Source of the DNA: Candidatus Pelagibacter sp. TMED153
GTDB taxonomy: Bacteria; Pseudomonadota; Alphaproteobacteria; Pelagibacterales; Pelagibacteraceae
Direction of reading: 5' to 3'
Assembly (NCBI GenBank): GCA_002169935.2
Contig: NHHC02000029.1
Span: forward strand, 1-15,353
Length of the DNA stretch: 15,353 nt
The position numbers were made by a program, and so were the translations under genes. Positions 1 to 7,012 of the stretch are shown piece by piece. Within the stretch, counting starts at the first letter, position 1, and every line of letters begins with the position of its first letter. The notes beneath the pieces are model-generated. The model saw only the letters and a program-made list of their open reading frames with translations. It was not told where the DNA came from and ran no database searches.

Positions 1-347
1 CTGGAAGATTTGGTCCTTACTTAAAATGTGAAAATAAATCAGCAAGATTAGAAAATGTTGAAGAAATTTTTACGATTGGTATTAATCGAGCTATTACAAT
101 GATTGCAGAAGCAAAGCCTGGTCGAATATCTTCATCAATGATAAAAGATCTCGGTGAGCATCCAGAAGATAAAAAGCCTGTTAGAGTAATGAAAGGACAG
201 TTTGGGCCCTATATTAAATACAAGTCTCTTAATGCCACAATCCCTGAAGAAAAAGACCCAAACGAATTAACTATGGAAGAGGCTTTAATACTGATAGAAA
301 AAAGAAGAGAATATGATAAATCTAAAAAGAAAGGAAAACGAAAATGA
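1..347 (+). CDS. topA: DNA topoisomerase I, C-terminal part (5' end outside window)
   Basis: This is the end of the type IA topoisomerase that relaxes negatively supercoiled DNA. The frame is open from the left edge (first full codon at base 3) and gives about 114 residues, so only the C-terminal region is present and the catalytic tyrosine domain lies upstream. Two copies of the glycine/aromatic motif typical of alphaproteobacterial TopA tails are visible: GRFGPYLK at the very start and GQFGPYIKY at bases 198-224. Between them is the family segment LGEHPEDKKPVRV. The block NATIPEEKDPNELTMEEAL followed by a Lys-rich end is also characteristic. The stop codon overlaps the start of the next gene by four bases (ATGA), suggesting co-transcription. 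An apparent internal start at base 99 is only a methionine inside this frame. Confidence 0.95.
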   Translation, partial: GRFGPYLKCENKSARLENVEEIFTIGINRAITMIAEAKPGRISSSMIKDLGEHPEDKKPVRVMKGQFGPYIKYKSLNATIPEEKDPNELTMEEALILIEKRREYDKSKKKGKRK

Positions 348-628
348 AAACTATAATTATAAGTTTGTTTACTATTTTATTTGCAATTAATTTAAATGCA
401 GCCGAAGAGCCCTGCTCTCAGTATAAAAAGTATTTTCCTGAAGTTTTTAAATATAATGAGTGCATGAAAAAACTAAAGGCGGAAGGAAAACTACAAAAAA
501 AAGATAGTAAAAATGTAGAGTTAATAAAAAATAAATCTAAATCGATAAAAGAAAAAGCGGACAAAATTTTAAAAAAACTAAATACTGAATCAACACTTAC
601 AGATTGGATTAAAAAAAAGAAAAACTAA
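344..628 (+). CDS. small predicted secreted/periplasmic protein of unknown function
   Basis: I do not recognise this 94-residue protein. Residues 1-19 look like a Sec signal peptide: a Lys at position 2, a hydrophobic core IIISLFTILFAI, and a likely cleavage after Asn-Ala around residue 19 (LNA/AEE). There is no lipobox cysteine. The mature part, about 75 residues, is strongly basic and probably helical, with two cysteines (C24 and C40) that could form a disulfide in the periplasm. The end is rich in lysine (WIKKKKN). It overlaps topA by four bases and abuts the next gene with no gap (TAAATG), so it is probably translated as part of that unit. The tight coupling and the plausible signal peptide support a real gene; no function can be read from the sequence. 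Confidence 0.75.
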   Translation: MKTIIISLFTILFAINLNAAEEPCSQYKKYFPEVFKYNECMKKLKAEGKLQKKDSKNVELIKNKSKSIKEKADKILKKLNTESTLTDWIKKKKN

Positions 629-1093
629 ATGAATAGTGAAGAAAAAAAATTGCAAGAATTAAATTTAAAACTTCCTGATCCTAAAGATCCAGTGGGTTCT
701 TATGTTGCTTCAAAAACAATTGGAAATCTTCTTTTTATATCTGGGCAAATTTCTATTAATGAAAACGGAGAATTAATTAAAGGAAAAGTTGGAATAGATT
801 TAAATACAGAAGAAGGCTACGAAGCTGCAAAAAGATGTGGTTTAGCTATAATTTCACAAGCTAAAAAAGCGTGTAATAACGATTTATCAAAAATAAAATC
901 ATGCATAAAACTAACGGGATATGTCAATTCTGCTGATAATTTTATAGAGCAGCCTAAGGTTATAAATGGCGCTTCAGAAATTATTGCTAAAGTTTTAGAT
1001 AAAAAAGGTTTACATACTAGAGCAGCAATTAGCTCAAATAGTTTACCATTAGGTGTTGCTGTTGAAGTTGACGCTATATTTGAAATTAATTAG
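629..1093 (+). CDS. RidA (YjgF/YER057c/UK114) family protein
   Basis: This is a 154-residue protein of the RidA family, whose characterised members hydrolyse reactive enamine/imine intermediates such as 2-aminoacrylate to keto acids and ammonia in the cytosol. Family marks are LFISGQI near residue 35 and the C-terminal segment HTRAAISSNSLPLGVAVEVD. By alignment from memory, R131 matches the catalytic Arg105 of E. coli RidA and E146 matches Glu120, so the active-site pair looks intact. It is about 25 residues longer than canonical RidA because of the N-terminus and an insert, like the ~150-residue subfamily often labelled endoribonuclease L-PSP; the precise substrate is therefore unknown. It starts directly at the stop of the preceding gene and its end overlaps the convergent ugd end by eight bases. 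Confidence 0.9.
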   Translation: MNSEEKKLQELNLKLPDPKDPVGSYVASKTIGNLLFISGQISINENGELIKGKVGIDLNTEEGYEAAKRCGLAIISQAKKACNNDLSKIKSCIKLTGYVNSADNFIEQPKVINGASEIIAKVLDKKGLHTRAAISSNSLPLGVAVEVDAIFEIN

Positions 1094-2393
1094 TATTAGG
1101 TCTTCCTATAGAATAATATTTGTAATTTTTTTTCATCATTTCATCAATATTATATAAATTTCTAAGATCATAAATTTTTAAATCTCGATTTTTATTTATT
1201 TTTTTAAAATCAATAATTTTAAATTCGTCCCACTCAGTGTGTAAAATTATCAAATCAGCATTTTTACAGTTATTTTCAATATTTTTTTCAAATCTACAAT
1301 TTTTTAATTTTTTGAATTGATCTTTAACACCTGTTGGATCATAATAAGTAATTTCTGCTCCCTTTTTACAAAGATAAGGTATCATTTTAAGACTAGAAGA
1401 GTCTCTCATATCGTCAGTATTTGGTTTAAATGTAACACCCAAAAAGGCAATTTTTTTGTTTTTTATTTTAAATTTAAGAATTTTATTGATCTTTTTTATC
1501 AGTAAATTAATTCTATCACTATTAGATTTAATTACAGATTTGACAACAGAAAGATCAATTTTATTTTTTTCTGCAGCTGAAACTAATCCTTTAGTGTCTT
1601 TAGGAAAACAAGAGCCTCCATAAGCTGGCCCGGCTCTTAGAAATCTACCTCCGATTCTACTATCAGACCCCATTCCTAAAGAAATATCTTCTATATTAAC
1701 TCCTAATTTTTCACAAAGGTTAGCCATTTCATTTATAAATGTTATTTTAGTAGCTAAAAAACCATTAGAGGCATATTTAATTAGCTCGGCACCTTTTCTA
1801 GATACTGTAAAAAATTTTGAACCTTTATTTATTATAGGTTTATAAAGAGTCTCCATTACTTTAAAAAACTTTTTATTATTTGAACCAATAACAATTCTGT
1901 CAGGATATCTAAAATCTCTTATTGCTTCTCCCTCTCTTAAGAATTCAGGGTTAGATAAAACTTCAAAGTTTTTCCTTTTTTTTTTTTTGATTATTTTCTC
2001 TATTTCGTCTCCTGTTCCCACTGGTACGGTTGACTTTGTAATAATAATTTTTTTATTTTTTGTTACTGAAATTATTTCTTTGATACATTTATAAACGTAG
2101 GATAAATCCACTTTTAAGGATCCTTTTTTATTAGGAGTTCCAACACAAATAAATATTATATCTGACGAATTAACAGCTTTTTTTAAGTTAGTAGTAAAAA
2201 TTAATCTTTTAGCTAAATAGTTTTTTTTAATTAATTCATTCAGTCCAGGTTCGTAAATAGGAGATTTTCCTGAATTTAGTTTGTTTATTTTTGATGCATC
2301 TTTATCAACACAATAAACTTGATTTCCTATATCAGCAAAACATGTTCCACTAACTAAGCCAACATAACCTGTCCCTATCATACATAATTTCAT
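1086..2393 (-). CDS. ugd: UDP-glucose 6-dehydrogenase
   Basis: This enzyme oxidises UDP-glucose to UDP-glucuronate with two NAD+. The 435-residue length is normal. The N-terminal Rossmann fold has GTGYVGLVSG (residues 7-16) followed by the acidic VDKD at the end of strand 2. CVGTP (83-87), STVPVGT (121-127) and SNPEFLREG (147-155) are family blocks. ELIKYASN (203-210) holds the conserved lysine K206. The catalytic cysteine is C262 in GGSCFPKDTKG. The C-terminal domain has FLGVTFKPNTDDMRDS. It follows galU with a four-base ATGA overlap, so the two enzymes form a two-step route from UTP and glucose-1-phosphate to UDP-glucuronate, a likely precursor for surface sugars or glucuronosyl lipids. A run of 13 adenines lies inside the gene around codons 136-140. 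Confidence 0.96.
   Translation of the reverse strand: MKLCMIGTGYVGLVSGTCFADIGNQVYCVDKDASKINKLNSGKSPIYEPGLNELIKKNYLAKRLIFTTNLKKAVNSSDIIFICVGTPNKKGSLKVDLSYVYKCIKEIISVTKNKKIIITKSTVPVGTGDEIEKIIKKKKRKNFEVLSNPEFLREGEAIRDFRYPDRIVIGSNNKKFFKVMETLYKPIINKGSKFFTVSRKGAELIKYASNGFLATKITFINEMANLCEKLGVNIEDISLGMGSDSRIGGRFLRAGPAYGGSCFPKDTKGLVSAAEKNKIDLSVVKSVIKSNSDRINLLIKKINKILKFKIKNKKIAFLGVTFKPNTDDMRDSSSLKMIPYLCKKGAEITYYDPTGVKDQFKKLKNCRFEKNIENNCKNADLIILHTEWDEFKIIDFKKINKNRDLKIYDLRNLYNIDEMMKKNYKYYSIGRPNTN
1976..1988 (-). repeat. A13 homopolymer inside ugd
   Basis: Thirteen consecutive T on the plus strand read as A13 in the ugd message. They encode Lys136-Lys139 and the first base of the Arg codon. The frame is intact at this length. 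Such a run is a candidate for polymerase slippage or for a sequencing length error. Confidence 0.9.
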
Positions 2394-3208
2394 TTTTTTT
2401 CCATTTTTATTTCTGTTCCTGATTTAATATATCCTTTTAAAGTGCCACAATCTAAATATTTACCTCTAAAAATGTTTCCATAAAATTTATTTTGCTTACG
2501 AATAAGATTTTTAATTGCATCTGTAATATGTATCTCACCTCCTTGACCTGGTTTAAGTTTTTTTATTTCAGCAAATATTTTAGACGGTAAAATATATCTT
2601 CCTATAATCGCAAAATTTGATGGCGCTTTTTTGATAGAAGGTTTTTCAATAACATCTTTGATTTGAAAGTATTGTTTTTTTTTATCTTTTATTGATAGAA
2701 TTCCCCATCGACTTAAAGTTTTTTTGTTTACTCGTTTAGTAGCTATTATTGAACTTTTAAGTTTTTTGTGTAGTTTTATCATTTCTCTTGAACAGTTCTT
2801 ATTTATTATTAGATCATCGGGTAATAACATTAAAAAAAAATTACCTTTAATATATTTTTTACATCTTAATACAGCGTCTCCAGTTCCATTTGGTTTATTT
2901 TGATAAACAAATTTAATCATTTTTTGATACCTTTTTATTTTCTTAAATTCCTCTATCAGTCTTTTGTCTTTCTTTTTTTTTATAATTTTTTTATAAAAAG
3001 AGTCGTTAAAAAAATACTTTTTTATACTGATTTTATTTTTAGATATTACAAATATGAATTCTTTAATTCCAGACTCCAGACATTCTTCTAAAATGTATTC
3101 AAGATTAGTTTTTCCATTTATTGGTAATAGTTCCTTTGGAATAACACTCGTTAAAGGAAGCAGTCGAGTACCTAAACCGGCTAAAGGAATAATTGCTTGT
3201 TTTATCAT
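2390..3208 (-). CDS. galU: UTP--glucose-1-phosphate uridylyltransferase
   Basis: This nucleotidyltransferase makes UDP-glucose from UTP and glucose-1-phosphate. It is 272 residues, somewhat short for GalU (usually about 290). The N-terminal nucleotide-binding signature is clear: PLAGLGTRLLP (8-18) and IPKELLPI (23-30) with the conserved lysine. Later blocks are LLPDDLI (family metal/substrate Asp), VIEKPS, GGEIHITDAI and YLDCGT. The usual GLGHAV segment reads NGTGDAV here, a noticeable variation. It is the first gene of a unit with ugd (four-base overlap), which supports UDP-glucuronate synthesis as the main output. The start at 3208 puts the conserved MIKQAIIPLAG right at the N-terminus. Only 38 bases separate it from the divergent panC start. 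Confidence 0.94.
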   Translation of the reverse strand: MIKQAIIPLAGLGTRLLPLTSVIPKELLPINGKTNLEYILEECLESGIKEFIFVISKNKISIKKYFFNDSFYKKIIKKKKDKRLIEEFKKIKRYQKMIKFVYQNKPNGTGDAVLRCKKYIKGNFFLMLLPDDLIINKNCSREMIKLHKKLKSSIIATKRVNKKTLSRWGILSIKDKKKQYFQIKDVIEKPSIKKAPSNFAIIGRYILPSKIFAEIKKLKPGQGGEIHITDAIKNLIRKQNKFYGNIFRGKYLDCGTLKGYIKSGTEIKMEKK

Positions 3209-3222
3209 ATGATTCTTATAAT
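3193..3222 (+). promoter_or_regulatory. candidate sigma70-type promoter for panC
   Basis: A perfect TATAAT lies at 3217-3222, preceded after 18 bases by TTGCTT at 3193-3198 (three of six matches to TTGACA). Transcription would begin near 3229, giving a leader of about 18 bases before the panC ATG at 3247. The -35 element lies inside the first codons of the divergent galU gene. AT richness makes chance -10 matches common, so this is only a candidate. Confidence 0.45.
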
Positions 3223-3246
3223 AGTTATTATCATTACAATAAAGAA

Positions 3247-4047
3247 ATGAAAATATTTAAAAACAAGCATAAATTATATAATGAGATTATAAATGATAAA
3301 TTCATATCTTTTGTGCCAACTATGGGCGGTTTACATAAGGGACATATTTCACTAATAAAAAAATCTAAAAAGTTCAAAGGAAAAATATTAGTTTCAATTT
3401 TCGTTAATCCCAAACAGTTCGATAAAAAAAAAGATTTCAATAATTATTATCGTAACATTAAAAAAGATCTCAAAGTTTTAAAGAAATTAAATATTGATTA
3501 CGTTTACTTGCCAAATATAAAAGATATTTTTTCTTTCAGAACTAAAAATAAAGTTTATTTAGATAAATTTTCAAATAAACTGTGTGGTAAATTTAGAATA
3601 GGTCATTTTAAAGGTGTAGTTGACGTAATAAATAGATTTTTAGAAATAATAAAGCCTAAATTTATATTTCTTGGAATAAAAGATTTTCAACAATTATATT
3701 TGATAAAAAAACACATCTTAAAGAGAAAAATTCCTACAAAAGTAATTTCATGTAAAATTGTAAGAGAAAAAAATGGTATTGCATGCTCAACTAGAAATAA
3801 AAATTTAAATCAAAAACATTTAAAGATTGCTTCTAAAATATATAAATACCTATCAAAAGTTAAGCGTGGATCTTATAAAAAAGTATCAAATATTAAGGGT
3901 GATATAATGAATTTTGGCGTTAAAAAAATTGATTATTTAGAATTTTATAATTTAAAAACTCTTAATAAATCAAATAAAATAAACAAGAATAATAAAATTT
4001 TTATTGCCTATTATTTAGGACACACACGCTTAATAGATAATATCTAA
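3247..4047 (+). CDS. panC: pantothenate synthetase (pantoate--beta-alanine ligase)
   Basis: PanC joins pantoate and beta-alanine using ATP in the last step of vitamin B5 synthesis, through a pantoyl-adenylate. Family blocks are all present in the 266-residue protein: FVPTMGGLHKGHISLI (22-37) with the HxGH adenylation motif at H30/H33, SIFVNPKQF (50-58), LCGKFRIGHFKGV (112-124), FLGIKDFQQL (141-150), REKNGIACSTRN (173-184) and the terminal RLIDN. Two substitutions are visible: GIKD where GEKD is usual and STRN where SSRN is usual. I chose the ATG at 3247 because MKIFKNK starts where the family does; the upstream ATG at 3193 adds 18 non-family residues and runs into galU. panB and panD are not in the window. 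The stop overlaps the convergent mgtE stop by four bases. Confidence 0.94.
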   Translation: MKIFKNKHKLYNEIINDKFISFVPTMGGLHKGHISLIKKSKKFKGKILVSIFVNPKQFDKKKDFNNYYRNIKKDLKVLKKLNIDYVYLPNIKDIFSFRTKNKVYLDKFSNKLCGKFRIGHFKGVVDVINRFLEIIKPKFIFLGIKDFQQLYLIKKHILKRKIPTKVISCKIVREKNGIACSTRNKNLNQKHLKIASKIYKYLSKVKRGSYKKVSNIKGDIMNFGVKKIDYLEFYNLKTLNKSNKINKNNKIFIAYYLGHTRLIDNI

Positions 4048-5423
4048 TTTATAAAATAATAGGCTCCTAAGCCTAAGAAAGATAAAAAACCAATTACATC
4101 TGTTATAGTTGTAACAAAAACACTTGAAGCTAACGCAGGGTCAATATTCATTTTCTTTAAAGAAACTGGAACTAATATACCAAACAACCCTGCTACTATC
4201 ATATTCAAAACCATAGAAATTCCTATTAATATGGATAAACTGATTTCTTTAAACCAAAAATGAACAATAATAGCTGTTATAATAGCAAAAATTATCCCAT
4301 TTAAAATTCCAATAATAAATTCTTTTCCTACAACACGATTAAAATTACTCGAAGATAATTCTTTTTTTGCAATAGCTCTAATAGTTACTGCTAAAGTTTG
4401 CATTCCTGCATTTCCTCCCATAGAAGCAACAATTGGCATTAAAAAAGCCAAAGCAACCATTTGTTCTATTGAGGCTCCAAAATTACTTATGACCCAAGTA
4501 GCAAGTAAAGCGGTAAATAAATTTAATAAAAGCCAATTAAATCTTCTTTTTGTTTTAATAAGAACACTGTCAGTTATTTCTTCGTCACCTACCCCAGCTA
4601 ATCTTAATGCATCTTCTTCTGCTTCTTCTTGAACAACTGTCACTACATCATCAGCCGTGATCATACCAACTAATTTGTTGTCTTTATTTACTACACCAGC
4701 TGATATTAAGTTATAGCTTTCGAAAGTATGTCCGACTTCTTCTTTATCCATATTGACTGATATTAAAACTGGCATTTCTGTCATAATAGAATTCATTTTT
4801 GAATCTCTAGGAGTCCGGAGCACTCTTGAAGAAGGGACTGTCCCTACAGGTTTAAAATCATTATCGACAATAAAAATTTCTAAAAATTCTTTAGGCAGAT
4901 CCTTATTTTCTCTTAAATAATCTATTGTTTGACCAACACTCCAGTTACTAGGAACTGCTGTAAATTCCCTTTGCATAATTCTAGCTGCTGAATCTTCTGG
5001 ATAACTTAGTCCCTCTTCTAAGAGAAATTTATCTTTAGGTGGTAATTTTTCTAAAACTAATTCCTTTTTATTTTTTTCTAAATTTTCTAGAATTTTTATT
5101 GAGTCATCGGACTCTAATCTCTTAATAATGTTAATTATTGATTCAGTTGATAAAAGTTGAAGAACTTCACTTTGAATAGACTCGTTTAACTCAATAAAAA
5201 TATCAGGATCAATATTAAATTCCTCTAGTTCAATAAGTTTAGTTCTTGTTTCATTGGATAAATTTTCTATTAAATTTGCTACATCTGATTCATGTAGATC
5301 CTTCAAAGTTTGATTAATAAACGTTATGTCCGAAGACTGTATTTTTTCAGAAAAAGTATTAATAAATTCTTTATTAAAATCGAGATTGACCTTTTTATTT
5401 CCTGTTGATTTAACTAGAGTCAT
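4044..5423 (-). CDS. mgtE: magnesium transporter MgtE
   Basis: MgtE is an inner-membrane Mg2+ channel gated by cytosolic Mg2+. The 459 residues show the usual order: an acidic helical N domain (about 20-140), paired CBS domains (about 145-270, including PVGTVPSSRVL and LVGMITADDVV), an acidic plug-helix region (QEEAEEDALRLAGVGDEEI, 265-283), then about five membrane segments from residue 297 to the end. The pore signature PIVASMGGNAGMQT is at 330-343, and TTDVIGF has D442, matching the conserved pore aspartate of the family by alignment from memory. An AGAGG five bases upstream of the ATG supports the start. It is a single-gene unit, convergent with panC and divergent from lipB. Confidence 0.96.
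   Translation of the reverse strand: MTLVKSTGNKKVNLDFNKEFINTFSEKIQSSDITFINQTLKDLHESDVANLIENLSNETRTKLIELEEFNIDPDIFIELNESIQSEVLQLLSTESIINIIKRLESDDSIKILENLEKNKKELVLEKLPPKDKFLLEEGLSYPEDSAARIMQREFTAVPSNWSVGQTIDYLRENKDLPKEFLEIFIVDNDFKPVGTVPSSRVLRTPRDSKMNSIMTEMPVLISVNMDKEEVGHTFESYNLISAGVVNKDNKLVGMITADDVVTVVQEEAEEDALRLAGVGDEEITDSVLIKTKRRFNWLLLNLFTALLATWVISNFGASIEQMVALAFLMPIVASMGGNAGMQTLAVTIRAIAKKELSSSNFNRVVGKEFIIGILNGIIFAIITAIIVHFWFKEISLSILIGISMVLNMIVAGLFGILVPVSLKKMNIDPALASSVFVTTITDVIGFLSFLGLGAYYFIN
4060..4075 (-). terminator. weak hairpin at the 3' end of mgtE, possible terminator
   Basis: A perfect six-base inverted repeat, TAGGCT (4060-4065) and AGCCTA (4070-4075), flanks a four-base loop. It lies inside the last codons of mgtE and just past the panC stop. 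In the mgtE direction it is followed by the T-rich TATTTTATAAATTAG, loosely like an intrinsic terminator. In the panC direction the following bases are purine-rich, so there it could only be a 3'-end stem. The stem is short and the coding sequence could explain it. Confidence 0.35.
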
Positions 5424-5449
5424 ATGTGCCTCTGATTGTTTTTTTGAGA

Positions 5450-5478
5450 CTAATAGTGCATAAAATGATAAAATTCAA
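5450..5478 (-). promoter_or_regulatory. candidate mgtE promoter in the divergent mgtE/lipB gap
   Basis: On the minus strand TTGAAT (5478-5473) and TATTAG (5455-5450) are separated by exactly 17 bases, each matching four of six consensus positions. Transcription would begin near 5443, leaving a leader of about 20 bases that includes the AGAGG ribosome binding site. The 60-base gap must also contain the lipB promoter. For lipB I see only TTGAGA (5444-5449) and TAAAAT (5469-5474) with a long 19-base spacer, which would give a nearly leaderless message, in keeping with the lack of a Shine-Dalgarno there. Confidence 0.4.
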
Positions 5479-5483
5479 ACTAA

Positions 5484-6095
5484 ATGAGCATAGAAATCAA
5501 AATAAGTAAAAGACGTATTTCCTACAAAATTGCTATGAAATTTCTTTTTAATCGTGTCGAAAAAGTTAAGATGAACAAAGATAAAGAACTATTGTGGATT
5601 TTAGAACACCCTCTTACCTTCACTGCAGGTATAAGATCTAATAAAAATGAAATTAAAGATAAAAAGATTAAGATTATTAATACAAATAGAGGAGGAAAAA
5701 TCACTTTACATAATCCTGGTCAAAAGATTATTTATTTTGTGTTAGATTTAAATAAGAGAAAAAAAGATATTAGAAAGTTAATAGCCACAATAGAAAGAAG
5801 TATTATAGAGTTTTTATGGATTTATAAAATTAAAGGAAAGAATGACAAGAAAAACATTGGTATCTGGGTAAATGAAAAGAAAATAGCAGCAATAGGTTTA
5901 AGAGTTTCCAAATGGATCGCATATCACGGATGTTCAATAAATATAAATAATAATCTTAATCAATACTTAAAGATTATTCCTTGTGGAATTGACAATCAAA
6001 AAATAACCTCTGTATACAATGAAAATAGAGTAGAAATTAAAAACATAGAAAAAAAATTAACAAATATATTTATCAAAAATATAAATAAAATCTAA
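5484..6095 (+). CDS. lipB: octanoyltransferase (lipoate biosynthesis)
   Basis: LipB transfers octanoyl from acyl carrier protein to the lipoyl domains of 2-oxoacid dehydrogenases and the glycine cleavage H protein, before sulfur insertion by LipA. Family blocks in the 203 residues are LEHPLTFTAG (40-49), NRGGKITLHNPGQ (68-80), IGIWVNEKKIAAIGLRVSKW (125-144), AYHGCSININ and IIPCGI (164-169). The catalytic pair is K133 in KKIAAIG and C167 in PCGI. The usual TYHGPGQ reads TLHNPGQ, a small departure in an active-site loop. The protein is extremely lysine-rich, like its neighbours. No Shine-Dalgarno precedes the ATG. The stop overlaps the convergent rluC stop by four bases; lipA is not in the window. 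Confidence 0.94.
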   Translation: MSIEIKISKRRISYKIAMKFLFNRVEKVKMNKDKELLWILEHPLTFTAGIRSNKNEIKDKKIKIINTNRGGKITLHNPGQKIIYFVLDLNKRKKDIRKLIATIERSIIEFLWIYKIKGKNDKKNIGIWVNEKKIAAIGLRVSKWIAYHGCSININNNLNQYLKIIPCGIDNQKITSVYNENRVEIKNIEKKLTNIFIKNINKI

Positions 6096-7000
6096 AATTC
6101 ACTCTTTAAAAAGTCCTCAAAATTTTTATTGTAATTAGCTTTAAAGTTATATTGAATATTGTTAATTATAAACTTAATTTTGTAAGCATGTAACATAAGA
6201 TTGTTATATCTTTTTTTTCTTTTATTTGCTTTTCTATTTATAAAATACTTATTATCTCCCACAATAGGGTTTCCGATATTATAAAGTTGTTTTCTTAATT
6301 GATGTTTTCTTCCTGTTATTGGATTTAGCTCTACATAAGAGTATTCATTTGAAAATTTTAAAACTTTTAAATGAGAAATCGCTTTTTGAATTATCTTCTT
6401 ATTTTTATCGTAAGAAATCAAATTGTCTTTAAGCGTGTCTTTAGATTTTGATATTTTTCCATACGTTAATGCAACATATGTTTTATGTATTTTTCTTATT
6501 CTAAAAAGCGATGTAAACAATTGGGCATACTCTCTTGTTTTAGCAACAATCAATATACCGGATGTTTCTTTGTCTAGTCGATGAACTATGTATGGTTTTT
6601 GATTTTTAAAGTATTTTGTATCTTTTAGTAAATCAATAATATTTTTAAAAGATTTTGTTCCTGACTGAACGGGTATACCTGCTGGTTTATTTATAACTAC
6701 AAAATTTTCATTGTTTTCGATTATATAATTTTCGTAACTACTAAGTTCTTTTTTGGACGGTTTATATTTTAGTAATTTGGGTTTATTATTTGCCTTAAAT
6801 CTAGCAATATCATAAACGTCTACAATATCTCCAAACTGTACTCTATAAGACGATTTTACTTTTTTTCTATTAATCTTAACCTTATTAAGCCTAATAATTT
6901 TTTCTATCAACGACTGTGGAATGTTTATTATATTTGCTTTAAACCACTTATCAAAACGTGAATTTTGATAATTTTTTTCAACGGTATAGGTTTTTGGCAT
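6092..7000 (-). CDS. rluC: RluC-type 23S rRNA pseudouridine synthase
   Basis: This enzyme converts specific uridines of 23S rRNA to pseudouridine. The 302 residues contain an N-terminal S4 RNA-binding domain (about 14-62, with RFDKWFKA and GDIVDVYD) and the RluA-family catalytic domain. NKPAGIPVQSG (104-114) and HRLDKETSGILIVAK (140-154) are the hallmark motifs, with D143 as the catalytic aspartate. Later RIHKTYVAL-like and GRKHQLRKQL segments also fit. The S4 domain plus overall pattern favour RluC (E. coli positions 955, 2504 and 2580) over RluA, but the exact target uridines cannot be told from sequence. It starts 12 bases after rplQ in the same direction with no Shine-Dalgarno visible, so it is probably the last gene of the ribosomal protein transcript. 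Confidence 0.88.
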   Translation of the reverse strand: MPKTYTVEKNYQNSRFDKWFKANIINIPQSLIEKIIRLNKVKINRKKVKSSYRVQFGDIVDVYDIARFKANNKPKLLKYKPSKKELSSYENYIIENNENFVVINKPAGIPVQSGTKSFKNIIDLLKDTKYFKNQKPYIVHRLDKETSGILIVAKTREYAQLFTSLFRIRKIHKTYVALTYGKISKSKDTLKDNLISYDKNKKIIQKAISHLKVLKFSNEYSYVELNPITGRKHQLRKQLYNIGNPIVGDNKYFINRKANKRKKRYNNLMLHAYKIKFIINNIQYNFKANYNKNFEDFLKSEF

Positions 7001-7012
7001 GTATAGCTGAAT

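Noticed and set aside
1097..1108. TAGG/CCTA inverted repeat just past the ridA stop, considered as a terminator
   Set aside because: The stem is only four base pairs and no adjacent T-run follows in either direction; it lies in the coding sequence of ugd.
3193..3246. Upstream ATG that would lengthen PanC by 18 residues
   Set aside because: The added residues are not family-like, the extension overlaps galU and the predicted panC promoter, and MKIFKNK at 3247 matches where the family begins.
6100..6113. Near-palindrome ACTCTTTAAAAAGT at the lipB/rluC junction, considered as a terminator
   Set aside because: It has a mismatch, no loop and no GC content, and it lies in rluC codons; AT-rich coding sequence explains it.
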